From Paragonimus westermani (lineage: Eukaryota > Platyhelminthes > Trematoda > Plagiorchiida > Troglotrematidae), in the NCBI GenBank assembly GCA_008508345.1, contig QNGE01000995.1:131429-195428 (forward strand): a stretch of 64,000 bases of DNA, given 5' to 3'. The first letter of the stretch is position 1; the number at the start of each line of letters is the position of its first letter. Shown piece after piece: positions 1 through 13,300 of this stretch. A program made the translations under genes and the position numbers. Below the pieces are notes generated by a model. The model searched no databases and had not been told where the DNA came from. It saw only the letters and a program-made list of their open reading frames with translations.

Positions 1-3000
1 TATATGCACTTGCCACCACAGCCGCTCTGTTCTTGAACGTTGTTCTTCTCAATAGATACGAAATACCTGTGTATTATTCCAGGGGCTATCTCTCTTTAAA
101 ACTGTTTGAAGCGATAAGAAGCAGTTCATTATTGAATGTCAGATCGAGAAAGGTAAATTCATATTTTTCCACATGATTGAAGTATACATGAAGACGTACA
201 CAGTTACAAAGTCTAACTGATATGAATAGAGATGACGTATCTTTTGGTTTGATACATTCACGTTCCGTTCGAAACGTGTCAGCGACTATCACCTGTTCAT
301 GAGAACAGTTTGTTAAATATTTTCTGGACGGAAGCCCCTTTATCAGAACTTTGAAAAATGTTACGTGAGGATCGACAGAGATGAGATAGACGCAAACGTA
401 GTGGTGGTTACCTATGACATATTCCAATTCTAACCATATTTATCGTACAAACAAGTTGTGCGGCCAAATAATAATCTCAGTGTGTTCAGCACTTAGAAAT
501 AGCTGGACCGTTAATCATGCAAGATAATTTGTGTGTGTATAGAATACTGTAACTTTTCGTTCACCATGGTCTCTGTTTTGAATGTCTTCCAACTGTGCCA
601 ACAATTACCCATCAGTGAGCTTTCTTTCTTGAATATAAACATGGCAGCATTTAAGTAAATTGTACTGTGGGATGGTACCGCAGTATTAATATCCGGACAA
701 ATTCCCATGCTTCTTTACAAATACGTACATCTTATTTATATTTTAAAATGGGCTAACAAATTGCAGCAATTAAGAACTGGGTAATTTGAAAGTTAAAATC
801 GTTGTGGTTGAAATGGTAGCAACATCTACAGAAACAGTTGCTTCGAGCACACATATGTGTTTGGACACTTGACTTGCGAAAGCTTCAACATCACATGATG
901 ATTAGCCGCAAGACATTGTGTACTGACTGTGAAATGTTCGGCCGGAGTACATTAGCGCCTTGTCAGTAGAATATATCAGGGAACAGGCGATGCAACTCTT
1001 ATGCATAGATGCGACGTAGTGTTTTTGTGAAATTTGTCGTTTGCCTCACTTCTGGGTGTGCTTTGTAACCCAGATTTGCAAAAGGCGTTTAGATCTGTTA
1101 ACGTAGGGTGTTATGTAATCACAGTGACATTTGTCATTAACAACTGATTTGACCGAGTCGGTCTTTGAGATCCGTAACATTGCAAAGGGAGTGACTAGAA
1201 AGGAGAATTGTTAGTTCTAGCGATTGAACCAACTATGCAATGCAAGATCAGTTGACGTATGTTTCCCTTATAAGAATGAAGGACGCAGTTAGACTAGGGC
1301 GGATTTCTACTAAAAGTTCAATGTCACGAGGTTGTATAATTTTTTCAACATGAGATAGTTCACAAAAAAATCCATCCTCCAACAAAAATAACCCTTCTTG
1401 GACATACCCACTGCAAAAATGGGCCTGGTTCGCTCAAACACCGCCCCTGATATAAAAAATGCAGACTGTGACCCATTCAACTATTCATACCATAGAAAAC
1501 TCGGTGAATGAAACTCAGCGCTGTCCTCCATATCAGCATCGAAAGAAGGGGTGGGTTATTCTGATCTTTAGCCTCCATACTGAATTATATGTTTTGGTGT
1601 CCAGAACTCATTTCCTGTAGCTAACCCTATGTATTTAATTGACTTTTTGCAGCGAAACACACCATAACAACTTACTTTTTGTTAACGATTTATTTTGTTA
1701 ACTCCTATGCAAGCCGTTTAGGAACCATTGCTATCAGAATATCAGCAAGAACCGGACTGTGGGAGTTACCCATTGCTACTCCCAAATACTTGTTGGTGAA
1801 ATAGAACTTGGTTTACAGTGTTTTTTCAGCACACAATGCTAGTAATCTCTATAATCTTCTCTAAATCACAACTTGTATTTCGTATTCTGTCGTGTTAGAC
1901 AGAGGGTCTTCGATTCATTCTTCCAGGGTGACTTTGGTTAAATGCACCACACGCCAAGCTATGTAGAATATTTGTCCTGATCAACAAACCAGCAATTTCG
2001 AAACCACTTTTCAAACAGAACTGAGCAGTTCAGTCTTGCACGGCCTTTGGGGTTTATGCAGGGTGTTGTACATTTTTCCATACTTCGCCTAATTTTTATA
2101 TACAGTCTGCGTCAGTTGCCCTTGAACAAAGTGAACATCGCTTGTTTGAATCAATTCGACTTGACAATACACTTTTGGCGGACACATCACTTCTCCTTGG
2201 TGCTTCTGTCCCGCCTAGATCGAGGTTGCCTATAGTGAGATATCCAGCGAGTATGCTTTGAAATGACTATTTGCGTTCATAGCTTTGCATGAGGTTAGCC
2301 CACTATAGTTTCTTAAGCCACCCGACTACTCTGCTCCAGAGCGAGTTAGACATGAGTCAGCTAGATCAAAGCGTTACTCATGGTCTCGTGTGATATGCTT
2401 TCACTGTCATTCCGATCAAACGCTCTAACAGTGAATGAATCAATATAAGATGACGCCTGCGCCTGATGGAGACGTAGTTTTCCCGATGTGTTTTGAAACG
2501 AACCGTTTGTTGCACGATTGTATATCCTTTTGTACGACGAACAAAGTCCACGTTGCCCTCAGCAAAACTATTGTAAAAGAGGGTGGGTTAAAGGAATAGA
2601 GCAGATGAACGTCTCTTAATCTACTCCACGACAGTGACAGTCTTCAGTGCAAGGCAACCAACTGAAGCAAAGTAGTATCGCAGATTTCGAAGTTCAGCTT
2701 TATACCTACAAGCCAAAGCAATCGTTTACAGTGGTGCTCTATTCTTCCTCTCCGAGTTACTCCTATTGTTCAAGGAAGAAATGGCGCACCCTCTTGTAAA
2801 GAAGTGCATTATCATTTAGTTAATGGAAAGCTACATCTATTTACACCTACTAGACGAAGTCAGTACACATGGGACTTAATGAATAAACACGTAAAATGAT
2901 TTTACTGTTGAATGAAACAAAACAAGTCGTGACATTATGAATAAAACATACGGGTGAAATTTTCAAAGCTGTTTTCCAAACAAAATTCCTTCAGTATTTG

Positions 3001-4323
3001 AAGATGGCTTAGATTGAACCAAGACTAAAATGTCATTTAGGTGGGCATCAGTCTGCTCAGTTAGTAACCTGCGAACTTATCTACATCAGTTTTCATTATT
3101 GCCGAACACAGGTATTTTCCTGTTTGTTTAAACCAAACATTCTGTGAAGTCATCAGATTCAACAGGAAACTGTCTACAGAACATTACTGATATCAAACCA
3201 ACTGCGCAAGAATTTCGAACTTCACAGCTCACTGCAACGCATTCAGATAAGTTGCATTTAGACAATTTCTTGTGCGGTGCACACTCAAACGGCAATTACC
3301 TCCGGTACAGTTTAACTGTGTGTGTTGTAATAATTTTGTATGGATAACATCCCCACAGGAACTGACGAATTGCTGAGATTGACATTAACTGAGCATTACA
3401 GGTTCTGTCACTTTTTGACGTGAGTGTCCTGTCAGTAACCAGGGTCAGTACATTACAGCGCGATCACTGAGTAGATGAAGTTGAATACCGTATCTAATAA
3501 CAGGCAATTTCATATTGTTACTGCGGATTAGACGATCCTCGTGGCACGTCTTCAGTATCTGATCCACAGTGTATGTTCGCATTGACTGTTGTGGTATAAA
3601 TAACAGGCTGCGTCAAATCTTTTGGATAAACAAGCACTTTCTGAAGTGACTTCTTAGGTGGCCAACTGAACTCCTTGGTCGGCCCTCTACAGACGGACAT
3701 TCGTTTGATGTTGATTAGCGGGTAAATGCGATACCAGGGCTAAATGTGATCATTAGCAACAGAAGTGGCCGATTATTCAAATTCTTTTTAACAACAAATC
3801 AGACCGCAAGCTGCTTGTCTTGTTTTCAGTACAAACACATTACCAGAGAGATTACAGAACTGTACACTAGTCCCCTGAACACAGTCCAGATATGGAAGGT
3901 AACCGGGTTTACTTTTATGAGGGAAGATGTGCAGTTATTCGTAAGGAATTCACATTCTTCTGCCACTACGAGTACAGAAATGTGTGATTTATTTTTGAGA
4001 AATGCTGTGGCATCATCTACGACCGCATGTTTTGGTTTTGTCGCATTCGACTCTACCTCGATTTTGTTTAGCCAAACGTCGTGATATCATTTTAGAGAAA
4101 ATATGTTGTTTTTCTCAGTGATGAAAGTAGACTGTATGTTTTCCTTTATGATGGCCCATTTTTTGAGGCAGTTCCTTAGATTTTCACCACCGTATTCTGT
4201 AATGACACTTTTCTAACCACCCCCAAATTACCTGCTAGTCCACGAACATAAGGACTGTTAAAACTGCGCTACTTCTCCGAACGCTGACATAGAGACAGGA
4301 TTTATGGATTTAAACAATCCCGC
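1..4323. other. No recognisable gene
   Basis: Only short open frames (113 codons at most) are present. None shows a recognisable domain, and I see no splice-linked set of frames that forms a protein. I noticed no tRNA-like box pair, long repeat or retroelement motif here. The sequence looks like neutral intergenic or intronic DNA. A short or highly divergent exon could be missed by eye. Confidence 0.6.
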
Positions 4324-4359
<36 letters not shown>

Positions 4360-4360
4360 T
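4324..4360. repeat. (TTG)11 microsatellite
   Basis: Eleven uninterrupted TTG units run from 4324 to 4356, followed by a short T run to 4360. This is a simple sequence repeat. No long open frame crosses it, so a poly-amino-acid coding role is not supported. A perfect array of this length is likely to vary in unit number between individuals. Confidence 0.97.
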
Positions 4361-7300
4361 AGCGGTTTAGTCTTCAGTGGATGTGTGCCCTTCTGGTTTC
4401 AAAGGGTTGGCTTTCATATTGACAGCTTTTACCTAAATCGTCACTTGTGTAGTTTAACGAAACACCGACTCAGTTAGCTTGTTTTCATTCATTTACACAG
4501 TGCAGCAAATTCGATGCTGGGGAACCGTGTGATTCTGAACTGTCATTTCGTTAACCTAATTGCCTAATCAAACAGGTAATGTTGATTAGTTGAATTACTC
4601 CTCGAATATTTCATCTGCTTCGTCTCGCGCGAATTTCACAAAACAATCCAATCTTCATTTTTTGTGATACCTCAAAGTTGCTTAGATGATTTTTGTTTTA
4701 GTTGATACACATATGCTCCAGGGAGTTCGATTCACACACTTTAATGTACGTCCGGTTCGCTTCTAATGTAAATGACAGCCACAACCCTTCCCCACCATTA
4801 TATCTGTCTACGGTATCCAACCATCCGTCAGACGATCATGATTTTCTCTGTTATCGTATTGCTTTAGGCATAACATTTGTCGCGTCGGGTTAGTACAGCT
4901 TTCCAACGAAGATTTCAGATTTTTTTGTCAAATGGCTTTGCACACTTTTTCTTCCAATTTACATCATCAACCGAAAACTTATTTTATGATGTGCAGTGTG
5001 GGAGACAAAGAGATGTGCACCTTGGGTCATTTACTGACCTATGATAGATAGGATATTTCGGATTTGAGATGCCTACCATTGCCTGAGTGTAAACGTACTT
5101 GATCCAAGTCAAAACAGGACTTCGTAAGTGCTACAGAAAAACCAGTAAATCCCTAGAACACGATGCCAGTGAAAACTTCAAGCAGGAATGGTTGTATCCA
5201 CATTTCTAAAGACATTTAAACTAACTTTGCTCCGTGAGCATAGAGTTAAACAATACCCGCCCTCTTTCTTACAGCGTCTTCAATTGAACCCAGATAACCC
5301 CAAGATTTTTAGCAATATGCTACGGCTGGTTATCATAACTGATAATTTTTCTTTCAGAAAAAGGTATTTAATATATCCCACACTGTGTGCAATTTTCTAA
5401 CTTCGGTGCATCCTACCAGTGGTTTCTGCTTTCTTAGTGGTTTACAGAAATTACTTCGAAATGTATAGAAAGCAACGGCTTAATACAATGGTACTTTGCT
5501 AGTGTCCATATCCTAACATAGACGTACATTTATAAATACATTCTGACCGGGCTATTACACCACTGTAGTGTCACTTGCTAACTTAGACTAACAGGACAGT
5601 TGTGCTTGTTCTCCCAATCGATATCTGAACGCATGTCAACGGTATACTCTTATCTGGTCGAGACTATGCATGGGTTAAATCACCATAAGCTGGTGCTTTC
5701 CAGTTTATGATGAGGTAAATATGTTTGCAAGTGTGAAGCAAACTTGCTGTTTATGCGTTGTCCATCGTCGAACTTGATAGACCACGTAAGTTACTCTGAA
5801 CGACATATGGGGCACTATGGCAATATTAGAGCTTGGCCGGAATGGTTACTGAACATACGGAAAATTACGCCAACTGTGTTACAGGGAATTTGTTGACAAA
5901 CTGAATGTGATCGTTGTTGTGAGCTGGAAGGGTTGTTTCTTAAAAGGTTACAGAACTAGGGAAAACCCTTGGTGGAAATAGTTCTTGTCGGAAGAGTATC
6001 TATTGCTGGGGTGAACAACTGACCATCTGTTGTGCAGTCTTAAGTAACTTTAAAACAAATGTTTAGGTCACATGGCGTGTACCTTTATTAGGTGAGGAAA
6101 ACGATAACGCCTGGTAAAGTCATTAAGTGTACTCATTAGCCTGATATTTTAGAAGCCCACCTGATTTTACGCACGGGTAAAAATTATATGGTTCTAAGAC
6201 CGTCTGACTGCTTTCGTCTAATGGAAAACAAACCGGTGATGGTGGGATGCGTGTAAAAGTTGAACGGTAAGAGTTGCCAATATTCCGAAAGTTATTGCTG
6301 TAATCAGTACAAATATGACTAAGATGTGCGTAAGTGAAATGGAACGCGAGTGACACAATTAGTTAAACTGCCCCATTCCAACTGAAAGTCATTGAACTCA
6401 CATACTAGGATTGGCTTGGTCACGATTTGTCCTTAGACAATTCATCTTTAAGATTTCTGGTTGTTGAAAAATTCGAAGAAATTTGGAACCCTATATACTT
6501 ATTAATAAAGAGAACTAAAGTGTATTCTCTTCTTAAGATTTTGTCAAGTATACTCGTCATGTAGTCTTAAACAAAAAACAACTGAAGCATTTCCAGTGCA
6601 TAGCCCACACAACTGATTTCTATAAAGTTTTTGGTAAATTAGATGGTAATGATCAGTTGTCATCTGATAGCCCGCTTGGATCTTATTTCAAAAAGGTCAC
6701 GATCCTTCAAGTTAACTAGTTTCACTATTGATGAATTCTTACTTCAGTATCGGTGGCGTTGGTGACTCTTGCTGAATAGCATTCACCATACGTTCATGCG
6801 TAAACTCTACACTAATAACCACTTGTGGATATGCTATAACATGGTTCTTTAGCAGCAATGGTTATTTTGCTGGGAATTGCAATATAGGTACAGTGTACTC
6901 GATTAATAGGTGTGCTTATGAAAAATGGCCCCGAAAATCTAAAGTGATCGTCCGTATATCTGAAAGCATTTGTCCTGTGCTACTATCAAGGTCGTAGTAG
7001 AGTTGCAAAGCGGATAAAAAGGAACGCGATTTATACAGTGTGATCGTAGAACGGTTGCGTTTTCCTCACTTTGGACGACATTGTGCGTATTCCATTGTCA
7101 ACACAAACAACTCGCACACTCGCCCAACTTGAATCGCACCGTTGATCGGGTGGTCTCAAAACTAAGTGATGTGTTCGTTCCAGACAAGAATACCGCAAGT
7201 TCAAATGTTGTTAACCTTTCTCGTGTTCAGAAACAGCCTCACAAAATGGAAACGCTTTTACAAGTTATAAACGTTTGTATGAACATTGCACCGACTGCAG

Positions 7301-10300
7301 GTTCCGGCTGTCTACCAAAAGAAGACAAGAAAAATTTGTTCACGTTTGTTCCGTTGCAGGGTACCTCGAATAAAAGCATGTCAAACTGATGCGTGACAAG
7401 CCGCGCCTAATTAACTTATTTTGCGTTCACTGTTGTAGGAATCAGTGATGAGGTGAGATTCAGTTTTACGATTTTCTTGGCCTACATGGATTGCTTTGGA
7501 AAGCAGCAGTTTAGCATTCAGCGTAAACTAGCTGTCTATTCTTCATCGTCCCGTTGATGATCAGCAGATCGGATTAAAGTTAGTGCTGAGAGTGCAGAAG
7601 GTGGAAATTTCAACGACTTACACAGCCAGGTTAGAATAGCCAAGAGCTAGAATGGTGTTATGAATGTCAGATATTTAACAAGTAAATAGCTTCTGGTGAT
7701 TAACTCTTGAAACAGGTGCTTCTAAAACGGAAGCATTTTGCCAATGTCCACTGAATATTTGTGAATGAAGCAGTTTTATATCAGTGTTGTGGTTGCTGGT
7801 ATAAGTTATGTTAATGCGATGGAAGCTTACGTTTTTAAAAATGACAGTACTGTTAAGAGCAAATTTGGAAAGGTAACGCCCTACTTGAAGTATTCAGGCT
7901 TGGATCTCATCTAGAATAATGATTTACTGGCATAATATCTGTCGAGTAATATTCCCTAATCTGCTCACCGAAATAACAAACGCATCCATACTTTCACCGA
8001 GCTCAGTAAGCCAACAGTAACGGAATCGTGTATCAGGAAACCAACTAGAACATAGAATAGGAAATCCGCCGTGGTTTTTAGAAAGAAATCGTCAAGTTTA
8101 CAATAATAATTTTACTGAATTAGGTGACAAGGTATAGAGTGACTGGAGATCAAAAGTGAGTTGCTGAAAACAGCATCACTGTTTAGCTGAATGAGCGGCC
8201 CCAACAAATTACGGGGATCTTCCTGATTACCCAGGAAAAATGAATTAGAATTTGGTCAGAACATGTCTGAGGTGAGCGAACCAGCTTCCGTGCTAAGAGT
8301 TAAGCAATCTGTCGGCTGCTCACAAGCTTTTCTGAAATTATGAGTTGAGAGTTGTTCATCGCACCGTCAGCAAATCCAGCGACAATGTATTATTGACAAA
8401 AGAACTAATTCAGACTTTGTTCAAATACAGTTAGTTGAATAGAGAATATGTTATTCCGACCTGCATACAACTAGCCAACGACCCCCTATGCAACTTGCTA
8501 CAGTTTTACGCTCACTAATTTTTCATATTCTCCCACCCGGAGTGAATGGTGTTCACGTCGTTTTCCATTTATGTCACTCAACGATTGTATGATCTTCATT
8601 GGAAGTCGTTCGTTTGTCAAACCATTGATGAATTGTCCGGGATCTGGCAGGGTTCAGACTGAAGTTCATCCAAGTTTGATGACATTATTCGCTTTCAGAT
8701 AGCCTTTACAACCGTCATCCTCGCGGTGGTCGGAATCTGAGTTCTAACCAGGTTTTCACAACACAGCCCTGTTGATCACTACAACATTCACTTCACGTGA
8801 ACACTTCCATATCAGTAGTGTCTGGAAGTTATGATAATCCGGTCTATTTTACTGTGTTCAAGTGAAACGTAACAAAATCCTATCAATCTTGGAATAACCA
8901 AGAACTGTGAAGACGTGTTCAGTCCAGAAGAATTTGGTTGATGTGCACTACTCAATTTGGAAAGAAAGGCAAGTAGAAGACCATAGAACAGCCGTATTGA
9001 GCTAGGTATGGCGTGTACTCTTATCAAAGTTGGTTGTTTTGAACTCAAGGCTGACTATATAACGCTAAAACTTCCGCCGGTTCACCGGATTAATAGGTAA
9101 AACTGACCACTTACGTAATGCACATACGTTCGCGCAATGCCCGTAAGACTCACAGAAGCATGGCTGGTGAGTCCAAGCATGTGCTTAAGATTATGCCCGA
9201 ACGTCTACGAACAAAATGCATGGTCCACTAATCCGTAATGCAGTAACACGGCGTGATAGGTCATACTGTTCATAAAAGAAGGCGACGGTCACACTCCAAC
9301 ACATTGTGTGTGCAAAGTTCACACTGTACATTAACCGCTAGGTTTTCTGATAGGTAAACAAGCTTTTGGTCATGTTGGTGATGTAGCATGTTAAAAGTGA
9401 CTCGCTTCACGATGTAGCTAAGTGTTCGGGAAGGCCATTCTGGTGTTTTCTTTAGAAGTTGTGGTCATTGTCGTAAAACTGTGAGCTTAAACGAAATCGT
9501 TGTATGGTAGCTGGAAAAAGGCTGTTAGTGGACCTGTCCTTATACGCACGAAGTACCTACTTGTCCCATAACAGTAGTTGCAGCATCATGCAGGACAAAA
9601 CTAACGTTCTAAATTGAACGAGTTCCACGCGCTAAATCCTTATAAACAAGATAATGAAACGGTTCAGATCCAAATCTTATCAGTTAAGTCGGTGGGCATG
9701 GCTGACACATGGACTTGTGTAAAATCGTTAGTGCGCTATCTACATTGCCGTGTAATTTTACCTATGGTTTGCAAGTCACAACTGTTCTGTGCATTCCTAT
9801 TTAACTTGGTCTCGCACAGCTGTTCAATAAAATAGCGCCGAGCACAGGTAAAAGCAAGTATTTTCCAATTCGTCATCTAAATGGCTGTTTACTTTGGAGA
9901 AAGAGAGTTAGATGTTACTTTATCCTTTTTCGTAATGAAAATATGTCACTTGCAGTCAACTAGTTGTTTTGGGCATCATCCTAACTCATGTTTTCATTGA
10001 CGCATGCGTTGCCAACACAGGTAACAGCAACGTTTATTTAATGTCTCTTCAGAGGTAGATAATCAGTTGCACATAAATTTTGTTCCCTAATCTCTAGAGT
10101 TTCTCGCTTTGTGAATGTTACTCCTCATATCATTTTCTCTTAGCCAGGAATGTGGCAGGTAAAGTCCGGAAACCTAGGAAACCATTCAAACTGACCTCTT
10201 TGAAACGTGACGGACAATTTACACTAGAGTTTTCAACCAGTTTTATCGCGGATATTTAAATTCGTATGGTGTGATTTCATTAGTGAACAATAAATCTAAT

Positions 10301-13300
10301 ATTGGATCACGATCACGTGCATTTATGTAAAGCAGCATAGAGTGAGCGAAAAATCACAAATAGGCTCGTAACTTTTAATCTACCGCAACGCCATTCACGT
10401 ACACGTTTGGTTGTGTTGGACTGACAAAACGATCTTTTGAGCGGCACTTGTAGAAGCATACAATGTTGCATGGCAAGCCAATACGACAAGGATTTCCTGT
10501 GTTTTAACGACTCAAACTTCACGATACATCCCTCATGAACTACGATGAGTGTCTGTTATCATTCCAAAATAGTGCCAGCAATGCAGAACATAATCTCATG
10601 TACGACCTTGATCTAAGAGTTAGTGCGGACAAAGTGATATTTGTGGCTCCCAGCCGAAACAACTAGTCTCAAACAAGCCTGCTTACGCAAACTAATAACC
10701 ATCCTCTAGTTTTCGGCAGTAAAATGGTGTAGTTGAGCAAGCTCAGCGATATGATGGAAAACTTCTTCACCGCCTGTCCTTTTTATTACATTGATTGTAT
10801 TAGGATGAGAGGTAACAAAAACAAGCATTTCCGGGCATAAAAATTTATGCTTTCAAAATTATGTAACCAGTTATTTCTAACCGTGAGCTCATCCAAAAGC
10901 TTGTTTTTAAGGAGCTTGCAAACGAGTTGAATTTAATCAAGGATTTTGTAAATGTTCTTCATGAGGTCATTGTATCATCCATTTTTCAATCTGTCCACGT
11001 GTGTGCTGACCCACAGACAGTCTTTCATTCATTAACGAAACCAATCTCACATTTTTTGAATTGAATCTCACTGCCACAAAATTATTCTGACCATCGTATA
11101 TGCAGTCGCGCGTTGGTGACCACAACCTTTGATGAAGACGCTTCAGCAGCCTTGCCGATCATTTACCTACCTCGTAAAGCGACTCACTTTCAGTGTGCTG
11201 TTTAGCAGTGTGATCGCAGTCATACTCTGATCACAGCAAATGCATTAACTGAACCTTTCTTGTGATGGCACTTGTTAGATATGGCTGTCGCTAACCTATT
11301 ACGCTGACCATGTTGCAACAACACGAGTTACATGAGATCACATAAAACAACCGCGCACCGTAATGTTTATCGAGAGCATTTAACGAACAGCTGATGCTAG
11401 AATCTTTAAAGAGAAGTGTAGCGACTTAGTCTCAATGGGAATATGTAAAGCAATTTGAGAAAGAGAGTGATCCACAATAACCGGCTTACTAAGTCTTGTA
11501 GACCGCAAACAGTGCAGTCTGCTAATCCATGAATTCTACGGGAATCTGGATAAGACTGAAACAATCGAAAGACATGATGGTTTGTGTCTACCAACTCTGG
11601 CGGGCCGTGAACAATTTACACAGAAACCGCTCTGATTCACTTTGAACACAAATTGGCTGCAATGCAGAGTTCTATACTGCACTTGGTGTATATCTGGTGG
11701 GATAAAACAAATCGGCTGGAGGCAAACAGTCTCATGTGATACAGTGAATACGTTTAGGTACAAGCACACTCAAGCTTAGCATTTTTATCCTGCAATATTG
11801 ATGTAATTCGACCGTTCCGTGTGTTCACACTTCCTGTGAGCCAAACTCATCCTCAATACACACTGCCTGAGTGATTGTTAAAAATGAACCGATCAGCCAC
11901 TAACTGTTGATGTAATCTGTTCGGTTATGATTAGCCCAAATTTGTCGAATAGCCGTTCAAAAATCCACACACGAACCCTCAGATCCAGTAGTCAACAAGA
12001 ACACATATAACTAACACCAATATACCATCTTTGACACTATCGTCAAGGTTATGAATAGCCTCACAAGCGGCAGCACTGTGAGGTATTAGCGCTAGTGCAT
12101 ACTCAGCAAAATCGTATTGAGTTTATGATGCAGAACACTTGTAACTTTATCCAGTAGGGTTGCCGGCGTACCGGCGAAACGTTGTGCAGAAGAAACTGTT
12201 TGCTGAATATTTGATATAGTAACTATCGAAAAAACTGTGCGTTTTTGATCGAAGTGCATTTGGGGGCAGGACCTCTGTAAGCATTTCACGGAAGTGATTG
12301 ACAGAAGCTAACCATTGAAGACACAATCAAATGCCGTTGGTAACACTGAGGATAAATGTTTCCTTGAGGTTATTGTTTTAGTACGGTAAATCCCAGTGAA
12401 TCCCGTGCAAATTGTGACTGGCAAGAATTAGCGTTTCATGGGCGCACCGTAACCCACATAGTGGTGCGAAAAATCCAGAATGAGTTCAGTTTTGAGACGC
12501 TCGTTTCACGTTGTGCCCTTTTATGTTCACTGGACTTAGCTAAAGATGCCAATTCCGATCCACTTTGAGTCAACGTGCTCAAAAAGGCGGCCATTCGAAC
12601 TCATACTAGCTGTTCTGGATCGAACTCATTCCAAAGGGGAATCATGTGACTACCATACACTCGCGACACACTTCTGAGTAATGAACAGTTGCCTTGTCAA
12701 CAGATAACGTTTTATTTAAACTCAACTTTTTCATGTAACTTATCGGTGAACGGCCCGTCACAACAGACTGTCTTTACTTACCAGCACCTCAAAGTATCAC
12801 GAAGGGTTAAAATCATGGTTGGATGCGAATTCGCTAGAAAAAGTCTATATAGGTGAATTACAGCCCTTTGATTTGACAACAGATAGAGAAACTGACAGTT
12901 TTTAGCTGTCATTTTTGTGATCCATCCCGTAAGACACATCATTCACAATCCTTATCGATAAACTTTAATTAGGATGCGCGGTCCAACGGAACTTACTGCG
13001 TCTAATATGCAGCTTGTAGCTTACGTGAAACAATCCATAAACCGAATTGAAGCGTTCTTTACACAGAACCGGGATATGAAAATAATGTTGATCACGAACA
13101 AACAGTGGTGAGAAAAATTTGGTTATCACTTGGGAAACAACAATGATTATTTGCATATACATAGCGGATAGAGATGTAATGATTGGGAGACAACGGAATG
13201 TAACACAAAACCTTCAAATTCTGCACATTTTATATGCCCTGTAGTATAGACGCAATTAGGCAAACAAAATATACGAATGCACACTCCGTTGTCCTTGTTG

